DNA of 64,000 bases. It comes from Paramecium tetraurelia. Taxonomy: Eukaryota > Ciliophora > Oligohymenophorea > Peniculida > Parameciidae. The position numbers were made by a program, and so were the translations under genes. Under the pieces are notes generated by a model. It had not been told where the DNA came from and did no database searches. It was given only the letters and a program-made list of their open reading frames with translations. The stretch spans positions 14,419 to 78,418 of the forward strand of contig NW_001799021.1 in assembly GCF_000165425.1 (NCBI RefSeq). The letters run 5' to 3'. Of this stretch, positions 22,990-34,928 are shown piece by piece. Positions within the stretch are counted from its first letter, which is position 1. Every line of letters begins with the position of its first letter.

Positions 22990-25497
22990 TCAAGTACTAA
23001 ATAGTGGTGTGAGTTTTGCAAATTCCTTATAAAACAAATTTCGCTCCTCCTTCTTCCCTCTCTTCTTCTTGTTGAACTTAGCCTTCTCATAAAAGAACTT
23101 AGTTTCATTCTCGCAAGCATTGAACAATCCATTGATATCTTATAGGATGGTCTAAACAAATGAACTACTCTGACTAATGATATCGTAAGTAATGGGACTC
23201 ACTATTGTCAACTAGAAGTCCTCTTTTTCCAAATAAAAAAATGGACTATTGTTGGTTCATATAAATATACATACTTCTAGTCAAAGCCCTTGTAGAAGAT
23301 TCCCATAGAATGAGGGTTGAATTTGGTTCCATAAAACTCTAGAAATTTGTACGTCGCCAATCCAATTGAATGGAATCCACCGTTTTATTAATAATAGTAC
23401 TCCAGAAAGGCCACTACAATTAGTACCAAACAGAACGACGAAATTCCACCTTTGGATTAATCATTCAATCCTCTTTTCTTAAGTAAACTTTTAAATAAAA
23501 GTGTAATAGTTTTCAACTCCTAGTATTCTTGAAGCCAAAAGCATGTAAGTTCCGTTGATGTCAATCCCTAATGCTAAATGTGTCCAAAGAAACTGATATC
23601 TACTTAAATCAACTGGGATTGGCACACAAGATCTATGTGAGGCAAATTCATATTCCCATTCCTAAACGGGATACTGGGGTCCACCCATAGTTTAATGAGT
23701 GGCAGAGTGGTTTGAGTAGGATAGATTGGTCTAACATTAATAAATGGATTACTTAATTCGCTTGATCCAATTCATTTTATACAGGAACTCGATTATGACA
23801 TCCATCTTTTGGTTTAATTGATGCGTCTCCAGACCAGTGATCCCTATGTCAATATCACTATCAGGCAGAGCCAGTCTTGTGGCACAAGATCCAAACAGAC
23901 AAACTCCAGCATCCTTAAACAAGAACTAAATTATGAATTGAATTCGATTGAAGACTAACTGTCTAATTGGAAATTGTAAATCATTATCCCTCCTGATCTA
24001 ATCGATAAATTCTTTAATGTCAAGATCTAATTTCTTTATCATTTATTAAAATGCTTGATTCATTAGATTTTCATCTATGGGATTTTCGATTAATTCAATT
24101 GTTTTAGGTAAAACTAAATTCTTTCTAATTATTTTTTTCTTTTCAGGAGTACTAATATTTTATTCTTATTATAATTATTATTATTAATAATCCTATTATT
24201 ATTATTCTTATTATTATTATTATTAATTTTATTATTTTTCCTCTTAATTTATCACTTTTATTTATTCTTAATTATCAAAATCATTCTTACTTATTTCCTC
24301 AATCTCCATTTGTTGCCTATTTTCTTATATTTAAGTTTATTGTTCTTATTATTCTAAACTTAATTATTTTTCCTTATTTGAAGAGGATCCATTAGAATGG
24401 TTTGGAGATTTCTACTTTTTCTTCTTTGTCACTACAATCCAATCTTCAGTGTCTTGATTATCGTCAGAAGTAACATCTTAATTTTCCTGCTCCTTCTAAA
24501 CAACAATTGGAAACTTCTCCTACGTCACTTAATGTATCAGTTTCTTTTGCTTATTTTATTTCTTCTTCTTCTTTAATTTTTATTGAGATGCTTATTGATG
24601 TTACAGATGATGATCATTCTTTGTTAAACATTCCAATTCTTACAAAATGGATTATTTATAGGATTCCCTTATGATTTGTAGAACCTACTTTTCACAGAGA
24701 CTTTAAAGAGTCAAAGCTTGATGTAAAGGCAAGTAGAATATGGATTCGAGTTGATTATCGTTGAACTTACTGAGAAGACTCTGAATATCAATTTTATGAT
24801 CCTTAATGAAAGAGGTGTATTGTTAGAGTAGAATATTCTGATCTAGTCGAATGACAGTGGAAACACAATCAGTGACTTTCCTCCTTATATTGTTGCCGTT
24901 GTTGATCCAATATTACAGGACGCATTCATGATTGATGAAATTGATGTGTTTATAATAGAGCAGAGTGACTTACTTTTCAAACTCGTTAATTATCCAACTT
25001 AGACAGGTCTAGGGTTGAGTAGAATCAAACCAAGGAGCATCTTGAACCTTCAGCTGTTTATTATCTTCAACAATTTTGAGTTATTCTGCAAAAGCCTTGC
25101 CATTTGAGCAATCCCGTAACAAAGTGATGATTTCATTCATGTCTCCTCTGATACAGATGGTATCGAATATTTCATCTTCATCCACCAGGGTGAGTTAAGA
25201 TAATAGTTTCTAAAGATAATGGTGAAGACGTACTTCTTCTAAATTGTTTTTTTGAGTGCATTCCGAGATTTAACATATTTGGTCAATAGAATCCTTGAAT
25301 TGAATCGATTGGTTCGATTTCAATTTATAATAGGATTTCTAGACTAATCTGTCATGTAAATACATCTTTAAGATAAATAGGCTGATAGATCTCTGACCAA
25401 TGACTAGTTGATTATTCCCATTGTGCTTTCTCACCCTAAACTAATCAATCATGTATATATACCAACTCATGAGACCAGAAAAATACGATTATGACAT
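22990..25497 (-). CDS. Trf4/TENT4-type non-canonical poly(A) polymerase with long N-terminal extension
   Basis: Introns at 23731-23752 and 23246-23274 give 818 aa. The catalytic domain starts near residue 490: CLFGSCATRLALPDSDIDIG has the nucleotidyltransferase GS...DxD triad, followed by NPxYPTQTTLPLIKL-type strand, then ELKTITLLFKSLLKKRGLND and GGISSFCLVLIVVAFLE, typical of Trf4/PAPD5. These enzymes add short A tails to nuclear RNAs for surveillance and maturation. The first 480 residues are unlike known relatives: helical, then a polyQ/E region (about 24170-24240). The C-terminus is basic (KFNKKKRGKKEER). The start is 25 bp beyond no clear alternative, so the N-terminus could be shorter. 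Confidence 0.88.
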
Positions 25498-25600
25498 GAT
25501 ATACTTTGGATATTAATTAACAAATAAAATATTTGCGAAACTTCATAAAATAGTAATGGTTATATAATAAATAAAACTTCATCATATGTAAACACATTAA

Positions 25601-26970
25601 TCACCTTAAGTACTCTGATCTCTACTTCTCCTTGAATTCCCTCAAGATCTCAGCTGCCTCCTTACTGATAAAGGTTTCTGTGTCATTAAACTAAGAAAAC
25701 TTCATTGTGGGTTATTTATAACTATCTCTTTCATTTAATTTATTCAATATCGAATCTATCTGTTGCGTTTCTGCAGAATCGCAAATCCCCTTCGATTTCA
25801 ATATCCCACTCAACAACTAAATTGCTTCGATTGCCAATTGCAGTTTTTCATCAGTGCTCATTTTGTAGGTCTAAGCAGGTGTTTAAGACAACCTATTAAT
25901 TTGTTGCTAAGAAGGAGTTTGTGGCTACTGGGGTATTGCCGTATTAGAGTTGGATTACTTATTTGTTGTATTAATGAACAATTGAGGTTACGACGATGAC
26001 TTTAGTTAACTTCCATAATTCTATTGTCTTTCTACAGAAGTAACTTACTTATCCAATTACTATAAATTATTTTGTTATTGTTATGATTATTGTTACGATT
26101 GTGAATTATTCTGTTACAATACATCCAATATTAAGTTGGCTGAATCTCTTACTTGTTTTATCTAATATAATTCAATTATAATAAATACCTTATTTGATTT
26201 TAATTCATACATTAATTCCTTAAAGTACGAATGTTCCTGAATTTTCTCTTTTTATAGCACCACCAGGGAGTACAATATGTCTAACGCCATCTTCTTCACT
26301 TGCCATTATTGATTTGACAGCAACTATTGCAAATGAGGGATGATTTCATCGGCAAAAATACTAGGATTAATGAACTGCTTTACTCTGATTATTCTTCCAC
26401 ACTCAAGATGATTGCAGCCATTCCTTCCAGGATCTCCACTTTCCCATTTTGTTGATTCAACAATGAGATGAATTTCCGAAAGAGGAACAAGGCATTTTGT
26501 TCTAGGATTTCGAAGGACAAGAATTAGACTACTCGTGTCAAACAGAGGGCGTGTTACGCATTCTAATTTAGATGGTTCATGAGTGGTTTCAGAATGCTAT
26601 TGAGAACGTCTCCGTCGAAACAACAGAGCTTAACTATTTTCCCTATAATTTCAGCCACTTGGGCACACACGCAACTCATCGATTCGAAGTCCTTGATTCT
26701 CTTCAATAGATGGGTGAAGATCATGGGTAATTGAGGACTCAAGTTTTCATTGGCACATTCAGCCAATAATCCGAACAATTTCAATTGTTCTTTGACCACA
26801 CTAATTTTATCCGATTTGGCTTCTATGAGTACTTAAACTATCATCTGGTATTGATCGCATTCGAGAAATATCTACCTGAATTGCGGACTTGCAATGGGTT
26901 TTTACAATAAGTATTAAAGTTGTTATTTGTAATTTTTCATTCGTTATAATTTTAATTAAAAAGCCTCCAT
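25601..26970 (-). CDS. HEAT/TOG-like alpha-solenoid protein
   Basis: Introns of 23 and 27 nt give 439 aa. Residues 60-290 form paired helices of HEAT type (LKLFGLLAECANENLSPQLP, MSCVCAQVAEIIGKIVKL, ALDILYSLVVL). A Gln/Asn/Ser-rich linker follows, then a C-terminal helical piece (LQLAIEAIQLLSGILKSKGI). Such solenoids bind tubulin, nuclear transport factors or scaffolds; the class here is not determined. The 27-nt intron is a multiple of three without TGA, so its retention would not break the frame. Confidence 0.65.
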
Positions 26971-27015
26971 AATTTTATCAATATATTATAGCCCACTTCA
27001 GCATAATTATATTTC
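26971..27015. promoter_or_regulatory. 45-bp divergent intergenic segment
   Basis: Start codons of the HEAT protein (26970, minus) and the charged low-complexity protein (27016, plus) are 45 bp apart, so this short AT-rich segment must hold both core promoters. Confidence 0.45.
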
Positions 27016-28488
27016 ATGAATTTCTTAAACAAAATATTTGCAAGTGCCCACAATAGAGGCTCTTTTTAAATTGAGGATGTCTCCGGTTCCGAAGATGATT
27101 AGGATGAAATCCCAGAACACCAAGAGATTCCATAATTCAAGAAATAAAGCATCCAACAATTATCGAGTTACAATTCTCGGAAAAAACCATAACCTAAAAT
27201 TGGTTAGGCCGATTTCTTGGCTAGATACGATGAAAATTTTGATGATGTATTCGGAGACAAACCCGCCCCAATAGATTTCCCGAAGAGTAGGAAAAGGAGG
27301 CAAGAGGAGGAGGAAGAGGATGAAAATGACAACGAAAGGAAATCATCTAAGAAAAAGACCTAAAGTAGGGAGAGGAAATAATAATAATCAAAGGACTAAA
27401 AAGATTAAACAAAAGATTTAAAAGAATAATAAAAAGATAATAAAAAAACAACAAAGGAATTTAGAGAGACAATCGATTACAAGGAATTTATCGACACTAA
27501 GGAATTTAAGGACTTTAAGGACTCCTATGAATTTAAAGAACCTCTTGAACCAAAAATATTAAAAGAACCAAAAATAAGATTACCAAAATTTCCAAAATAA
27601 AGAAAAAGGATTGCTAATAATCATCTTTCAACATTAAGATCGAATTCCGATGGACGAGACAGTGTAAGTAATAAGGATAGGGAATCTATATAACAAAATA
27701 ACAAGTATAATCCTAATGAAATTGCATTACCTTAAACAGCATTGCCAAAATCTGAAAAGAAATAAGACAAGTAGAAAACAATGTTTTTTACGTTTGGAAT
27801 GAATGATGATGATAGTGAAAAGGAAATAAAGAATAGAATCAATAATTTATTTTACGATCAAAAGGAAAAGAAAGATCAGAATGAATAACTTAAAAATGGT
27901 AACAACAATAACAATAACAATAACAATAATAATAATAATAACAATAATAATATCAATAATAATAATAATAACAATAATAATAATCATTCAAAAGAAAAGA
28001 AAGAGCCAGAAAAGAAACAGAAGAATGAGGAAAAGAAATAGAAGAATGAGGAAAAGAAGTAGAAGAATGAGGAAAAGAACGATAGAAATGAGAAGAAATA
28101 AAGAAAAGAGAAAAAAGATAAAGAAAAAAAAACTATTAATTACTTGAACGTATTTGATGAGATTAAGAATACATAAAAGAATGTCAGTAGTAAATAAAAC
28201 AGTGAATAAAGAGAAACAAGGAAGATGAACAGTGAATAAAGAGAAAAGAAGAGAGATAAGAAGAGAGAATCGAAGTAAGCTGGTAAGAAGAATGAAAAGG
28301 CAAACTCGAAATCTCCATCTCCTGAGTTGAAACTTATACAATATGAAACTCAAAAGAAAGTAAAAAGAAGCCAAAAAAGAGTTATTGAGGATTTGGAAAT
28401 GCTAAATGTAGATGAATTATCATTAAATCCCAATATTGTAGAATGCAAACCCAATTTATATTTAGATTACACACCTGTATATGATTGA
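27016..28488 (+). CDS. highly charged low-complexity protein with poly-Asn tract
   Basis: A single exon, 490 aa, TGA at 28486-28488. An N-terminal region (residues 1-90) is of normal complexity and includes QADFLARYDENFDDVFGDKP, which may be a short interaction motif. The remainder is Lys/Glu/Gln-rich with DYKEFIDTKEFKDFKDSYEF repeats, a poly-Asn run (27901-27984), three copies of KNEEKKQ-type heptads, and basic clusters suggesting a nuclear or nucleolar protein. The last 40 residues (VIEDLEMLNVDELSLNPNIV) are again ordered. No family recognised. Confidence 0.7.
27901..27984 (+). repeat. poly-asparagine-coding AAT/AAC tract
   Basis: Twenty-eight in-frame AAT and AAC codons with one ATC. The same kind of AAY/TAR microsatellite in another frame would encode polyQ, as at 5898-6044. 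Confidence 0.8.
28018..28080 (+). repeat. three tandem 21-nt coding repeats
   Basis: Three near-identical 21-nt units encode KNEEK-type heptads. The first unit begins with CAG and the others with TAG, both glutamine in this code. Confidence 0.8.
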
Positions 28489-28503
28489 TTGATTTATAAA
28501 ATA

Positions 28504-29943
28504 ATGTAATCACCTACATCGTCTATAAATAAATTACGAAACTCTCTTACCAGCTTTTATGTCAAAAGCAGCTGTTCCAATAAAACCTCGCCAATCAAAG
28601 AAGATCCTACAATACTCCAAAACCTTTTGAGAATGTAACAGAAGGAAATCGACAGATTGGAACATCAGAATAAGAATCTCTAAGTCCTCACATAGCATCA
28701 ATGTTCAATGCTTTATTAAGAGAGAACGTTACGAACAAACTCTACTAAATTGTAAATGCATTCAGATTTACCATAACAACAATTACCCAATGCCAGGAAT
28801 GCTCGAAGATCGACTATAAAGAATGTATTATAGGCCATGAAACCACCACCTCGTAAGATTGTAGTCTCCAATAAACTCTAAATGACAAACAACGAATGTT
28901 TTAAGCTAAGTTCAATTCTAGAAGCCACTAATTAGCAAGCCAAATAATTATACCATGATGACAGTAGCATATAATTGGTCAAAGAGATCCTAAAAGATGA
29001 GGATTCCTTTATTGATATTATTACGACATATCCTCCTCAATAAGTTTCAATAATGTACGACAAAATTAAGAAATTGATCAACGAACATGAATAGATGTTT
29101 GAACTGATCTTAAAGTTCAAATCAATCATTGACAACTCTTTTAGCCTATAAAATATTAAGTTACAATTAGAAGCTCTCAATCAGTTGAGCTAACAGTGCA
29201 AGAACATCCTAGAATGCAAAAATGCCTAGATCATTACTCATACTGACGAGACAAGTAAATCATATATACAACATGTCTATAACAACAAGTAAATCCTCAA
29301 TTTGAAGAATGCAAAATTTGATGAACGATTTAAAAATGAGAATTTCAATCAATTATTAGCAGCTCCAATTCTAGACAACAACAGATGTCTAGGAGTTATT
29401 GTTTGCTAGGATAAGTCAATCAATTTTAGCGACGAAGATGAAATTTTGATCTAATACATATGCAGACAGGCTCAATATATACTAAACAATTAAGTATCCA
29501 ATAATAAAATAGAAATTCAACTTCAGAAGTATCAACACACTCTCAAAAGCTTGTTATTGCTGTAATAAATCGATGATTTAGATACTAAATTACACTTCTC
29601 AGAATAGAGACTTTGCGAAATTATGAACAGTAATGAATGCAAGATTATCTTACTTTAATAGAACTGCGAGCTACAAAAGAGTATCATTTGGGAAGCTATT
29701 CAAAACAATCAAACTCTGTTTATTAATAATTGCTACAATCATGAAAACTTCTAACCAAATATAGACATCGATACTCAATTGCCAATAATTGCTACTCCAA
29801 TAAAATATCAAAATAAAATTATTGGAGGACTGGAATTTATTTTATATAATAAATAAATTTCATCATTAGATTAGGAAGTTTTAGATTTGTTTATATAAAT
29901 TTTGGGAATAAACTTTTATCATTTCACAAACAATTAATTTTGA
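28504..29943 (+). CDS. tandem GAF-domain protein
   Basis: A single exon, 479 aa. After a Ser/Lys-rich N-terminus and a short coiled coil there are two GAF-like alpha/beta domains. The first spans about residues 205-330 (FNQLLAAPILDNNRCLGVIV, CQDKSINFSDEDEILIQYI); the second about 370-475 (LPIIATPIKYQNKIIGGLEF). GAF domains bind cyclic nucleotides or other small ligands in phosphodiesterases and sensors. No catalytic domain is attached. The last 25 bp overlap the 3' end of the convergent coiled-coil gene. Confidence 0.7.
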
Positions 29944-31929
29944 ATCTCACTAAGATTTGGTAGTTGTGATTTTTAATTTATTGGAATTTCATTTTATAAT
30001 TACAACTACTTAATTTAATTTTATAAGTATTTTATTTCAGTTTGCATCTATAACAATTCCTCCTGATTGTCAGAATCCTTTAATTTTTAATTCAATTCAT
30101 TTGTTATATCCAAGAGTTTTTCTCTCTCTTACTTCAACTTCAAAATGACCTCCTTTGAATTCTAAAGCTTTTTACTAAGATTCTCTATCTGTAGTTTTAA
30201 TTCACTAGTTACACTTTCCAAATCCTCATTATTTTTTGTTTATGCTTAGAGAATTAAGATTTATTCTTTATATTTCAAGATTTCCTGCTAGAGCGATTAG
30301 ATTTTCTCTTTGGCCTAATAACACTCTTGCTTTTGAATATTTAATTCCTAAACCTTCAACAATAACTAATCCTTTGTATTCTCCATTGTTTGATGCATGT
30401 CTTTCACAAACAATTTTAATTGAGTATTTTCCTATTCCAAACTTCGATGATGTTTAGACAAGGATTGCTTGGATTATTTGATCTGCTATTGCATAGATCC
30501 CCTCTAAAGTAGACTAGATACAGGTCCTTCATCTCCACTAAAGAGGAGTTTTTCAACCGATTCCACCTCTTCCTCCTCATCTAAGAACTTCATCTTGGGT
30601 TATTGAATTGGTTATTGTTGCTATGGCTATTATTAAGATGGTTTCTTATTGGAAGGATTGGATTATTATAATTGTGGTTTTTTGTTAGTATTATTTAAAT
30701 TATTATTTTTCCTTAAGGCGACCACTTCCTCTATTAAAATATTATTTTCATTCTTCAATTCTTAAATTTTGGCTGCCATATTATCTAGTAATTTGTTGGA
30801 CTCATTGATTGTCGATTTTAGATTTGCTATTTCATCATTTAATTGAGTGATTTAATAGATCTTCAGATCCAAATCATTCTTTGATTGTTTTTTATCCAAC
30901 TCATTATTTTTAATTAATTACTATACTCTTTGTTCATTATCAAAAATCAATCGATTAAGCTTGGTTTCTATTTCCTAACATTTTTCCTTTTAATTTGCCT
31001 CTTGTATTTATAACTTTTCATTTTCAATCAAATACTGTTGTAATTAGTATTCCAATTTTCTAATCTTCTCCTCTGACTGAGTTTGAATCGATTTCAATTA
31101 TTGTTGAGTCTGCTCCTTCAACAACTTTCCTTTAGTTTTCTTTTTTTATTTCATCTCCAACATTTTATAATTTGTTTTAATTGATAGAATCCTATCCCTA
31201 TTAATCATCGTGATCTCTTTTGATTTAATCAATAATTTATTGTTATTATTAGATTTTCAATTTCAAAAGTTGATTATCATTTTGAAATTCAGCTATTTGC
31301 TCATTGAATTATTGTTTCTGAAGATTAAGTTTCTATTACAATTAAGCATTTTCATTATTGATTTGGATGTGCTATTCTGAAGCCTGCTCCAACTTAATGA
31401 TGATGTTCTTTTGATCATTGTTTTTTTGGAGCAGTTATTCGATCTACTCCTTTTAATCATGTAATTGATCCTATTGATTTTTGAAATACAATTTTTCATT
31501 TTTCAATTATTCTAATTAGTGAAGCGTTTATTTGTATTTGGCTTAGAATTAATTTATCTCTTCTTCATGAATGCGCTTTAGATATTTAATTTCTTTCCTC
31601 TATTCATCATTCTTGGATTTCAAATTATCCCGTTATAATTTCCATTCTTCCTGCTTTCTATGTATCTCAGCTTCCAATTCAATATATTCATTCAGCTATT
31701 TATCATTCTACTGTTTCAGGGAGAGGAGCTTGTCTGTTATTTCATCCAGTTCCTCATCCCTATCTTTAATAACTCTTAAATTGTGCTAATAATCATCATA
31801 AAGATTCTTGTATTTGCTTTGCAATTCCAATATCAATTGATCCTTCATTAGTAACTATTTCTCTTATTGGGCTATTTTCTATCTTTAAAGATAATATAAC
31901 TATTTTTCCTATTCTTCTATTTCATTCAT
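29919..31929 (-). CDS. long coiled-coil protein
   Basis: One inferred 22-nt intron (GTTGG...AAG, about 31120-31141 region) joins two long frames into 662 aa. Nearly the whole chain is heptad-rich coiled coil (LDEITDKLLSLKQQNDKQLN, KIRKLEYQLQQYLIENEKLQ, KYKEQILILQAQTKNNEDLE), interrupted near residue 430 by a Pro/Gln-rich hinge and an acidic DEEEEVESVEKLLFSGDE patch. Likely cytoskeletal or basal-body scaffold. The intron has an unusual donor and acceptor, so a frameshift is an alternative. The stop lies inside the 3' end of the opposite-strand GAF gene. Confidence 0.7.
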
Positions 31930-32279
31930 ATTATTATTATTATTTTATAATTTGAATAAAATTAGTTTATCAAATTTCCCATTTTGCCAATATGTTCATG
32001 CCTAAAAGAGAAAGTCAATAGGGAAAATTTGAAATTTTATGATTTGAAAATTCTTTTGGAAGTTTAATCTGTGTGAATAATCAATAAATAAAACATACTA
32101 GATTATTCCAAGATATATTCGAGAAAATTTCCAAAGATGATAATTATAATAAATCAAGAATAGGTCTCCTATTACTAAATTGACTAAATTAGATTAAAGA
32201 TATTGATTGATTTATATTAATATTTGATACTCAATAATGATATTAATTTATATATTGAATATTTTAATAGGAGGAGCAG
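31930..32279. other. divergent intergenic, no gene seen
   Basis: 350 bp of AT-rich DNA between divergent starts; nothing recognised beyond its presumed promoter role. Confidence 0.4.
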
Positions 32280-32901
32280 ATGAAAAAAGCATTGCAAGTA
32301 CTCAAGACATAAAGTCTCAATTACAACTCTATAAAGTCTGGCTTAAACTATAGAATGACTATAAGAGAGAATGGCCAGAGGATGGGACATATTTCAATCA
32401 ACCTTAATAAATCTAATAATGCTCAAACAAACACAATCCTTAAGAAGCTTCTTTAAAATCAAGAGTATAAAATCTTACGAGATTAAACCAAGATGATATT
32501 CGAAGGATCCTTCGATGCTTTAAAAGCCTTAACAGGAGTAACAACTTATTACCCAGACACAGGTTAATATATTTATACTAAATTTAGGTTTATTAGTGTA
32601 TGATTTAGAGGCCAACAAACTTATATTGCATTTAACCAAGGAGGATGTGTAATGTTAAGGAATTGTCTTGGGCTATGTCATGGATTAGGATGCAATCACC
32701 ATACTGAACTCTCTTAGAGCTTCTACTATTCCATTATAAGCAAGATTGGAAAACACTTATAATTATTACCTAAAGAGAACGTTGAATGTGAGCTTGGCTG
32801 TATCTTTGCTAGTATTTTATAATGCATTTAATGGATCTCAAAAGTCCAAATTTGGTGTTTTTGAGCGTGACGAAAAATCACCTAAAGTAGATTCTAAATG
32901 A
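32280..32901 (+). CDS. hypothetical 198-aa protein with C-terminal hydrophobic helix
   Basis: One 25-nt intron (32563-32587). The frame is MKKALQVLKT...GSFDALKALTGVTTYYPDTG, then LLVYDLEANKLILHLTKEDV. Toward the C-terminus there is one hydrophobic stretch (VSLAVSLLVFYNAF), then a polar tail. A basic N-terminus would permit mitochondrial targeting, but that is a guess. No family recognised. Confidence 0.55.
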
Positions 32902-33647
32902 ATAAGAATTAAAATTAATATATAATCGAAATCATTGTTAAATATATTATGATTATTGTATTAATTGATAAAATAATTATCATTAAGATAAATCAATATT
33001 ATATTAGTTTTTCTTAATGGATGATTATAAAGACTCAGCACTATTTTATAATTCCGTTAACATTATTTTGTATAACAAATAGACAATTTTATCTAAATAG
33101 AGTTGGATCCAGTTATTGTAATATATTGAGCTGTTAAAATTATTAAAATAAGGCAACTAAATATATGATAAATATTTAATTTTTAAAATTTTACTAACAT
33201 AATAACATAGGATCAAAATATTTGTTTAGATTTTCATTTAAGCAGCCTAATATTTAAAGAAGCAATTGTTGACCTCATATATTTAGACTAAGAAGAGTTA
33301 AATTCAATTATAATGCTATTAAGTTAAAACATTTCTTAATACATCAAAAGTAGATACACACCGTGTTCTTATTTTTATGATGAAAAATTAATTTCTTTCA
33401 TTATAATGAATAGATATTGATTAATTTGATAATTTGATTTTTTTAATAAAATTATATAGAATAGTATTTAAGTTTATCATTTTTGTCTTTGGCAAAAGTG
33501 TCTTATGAGTAAGGGTTAAAATTAATGCAGGTTTTCTAGATATGATTATATAGCAATATTTTATATAGGCTTAAGAAAGTAAAACAGATAAAGTTTTTTG
33601 AGCTTTATTACGACACATTTTATGACATAATTAATCATAAATAACTC
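32902..33647. other. AT-rich intergenic, no gene seen
   Basis: About 745 bp between plus-strand genes; only short frames. Confidence 0.45.
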
Positions 33648-34545
33648 ATGAACATCCCTCTAACTGTCTCCAATGATCTGCCATAACCAAACTTTTACTA
33701 GATGAACGAATATAGATAAGTTACAACTAGAACAAATAGCCTATAGATAATGTTCTCTTTACCTGGTATCTAAGTTTAAGAGTAATTTTAAAAAAAGTCC
33801 ACATTTAGTTTTGGTAAATATCTAGATATATATAGGTTAACAAAGGGAAAGGTATTTCAATATATTTCCAACAAACTTTTGTGGACAACCAGCATTATAA
33901 ATGCCATTATTTACAAGCATAAAAACTCATGTTCCCGAGCGATTTTGCGGGTATAATTTTAATTGTATCAAGTGGTGACTTGCCCCCATTATTAGTATTT
34001 GTATAGAAAAGTTAATAACCAAATCTTTAATAAATACCCTATGGACCAATTCAGGATGGATTCTTTTTGAAATTGGAGAGAAAGTGGAGATGCAGTTAAT
34101 GTTGTTTTAATAGGTACAAATATAATTATTATTTCTTTAGATCTCCTCTAGATGTAATTTATATTGAAAATGGTTAAAATGTGCTCTTAGGATAAATTGA
34201 AGTTCCATATGCCATACTACATCAAACTTGTAATATATATGATAGGAATAATAACCTAAAGTATAATATCACTTAAAGGCTTTTCGGGGAATCTACAAAG
34301 CTTAGTTTTTTTCCTTGGGATGAAAGAGAGAGTCAACTTTTCTTTGATATCAAGGATTCAAGAGGTCAAGTATATGCTTAACAATATCATTTTAGATAGT
34401 TTCATAGATGAGAAAATAGACTAAAAGTAAGTTTAATTATGATGTATCGGTTAATTTTAGTCTTATATTTCCTCAAAATTCAATACCTGAGGAGAAGGCT
34501 TTACTTTTAGCTGCAATATTAATGTTTGAATGCATGTATTTTTGA
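33648..34545 (+). CDS. phospholipid scramblase family protein (copy 2, divergent)
   Basis: Four introns (22, 22, 27 and 26 nt) give 266 aa. It aligns along its length with copy 1 at 3.1-4.0 kb: VPERFCG, LKLERKWRCSQCCFNR, LDVIYIENGQNVLLG, and a C-terminal helix KALLLAAILMFECMYF. It lacks the second Cys-rich block present in copy 1 (there FPWDERESQLFFDIKDSRGQ). The protein ends at YF-TGA inside a run of five Ts; one T fewer would continue as MYFES, as in other scramblases, so the terminus may be truncated or miscalled. Confidence 0.8.
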
Positions 34546-34928
34546 AAGTATTTCGAATCATTTATTCAATTTAATTCGAATAGATAAGTATTTTCATAAA
34601 TTCGATATTTTTATATAATTTCATCTTTATAAAAAATAATCTCATCTAATTTTTCATTTTAAATTAAATTCATCTGTTTATATTTCTGTTTATTTTGGAA
34701 AAAGTGAGTTCAAAGAGGCAGCTTAACAATTAGATTTTAATCCTTTCATCTTATTATAAAGTATATTATATCTTATTCTAAATATAGTAAGGCAAAATAA
34801 ATAGTAATAGATTAAGATCATAAGTATTAGTATTACCAAGTTTTTAAATAAAATAATAAGTTGATAATATATTTAGAATCTCAATTTTATGTTCTAAAAT
34901 ACTCCTGATTATTATATAATATTTTATA
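34546..34928. other. intergenic, no gene seen
   Basis: About 380 bp of AT-rich spacer between plus-strand genes. Confidence 0.45.

Noticed and set aside
27988-28374. Phe/Leu-rich minus-strand frame resembling a membrane protein
   Set aside because: It is the antisense of the Lys/Glu repeats in the 490-aa plus-strand gene.
34300-34545. In-frame TGA in scramblase copy 2 suggesting a pseudogene
   Set aside because: A 26-nt intron (GTATATG...TTTTAG) removes it and restores the family C-terminus.
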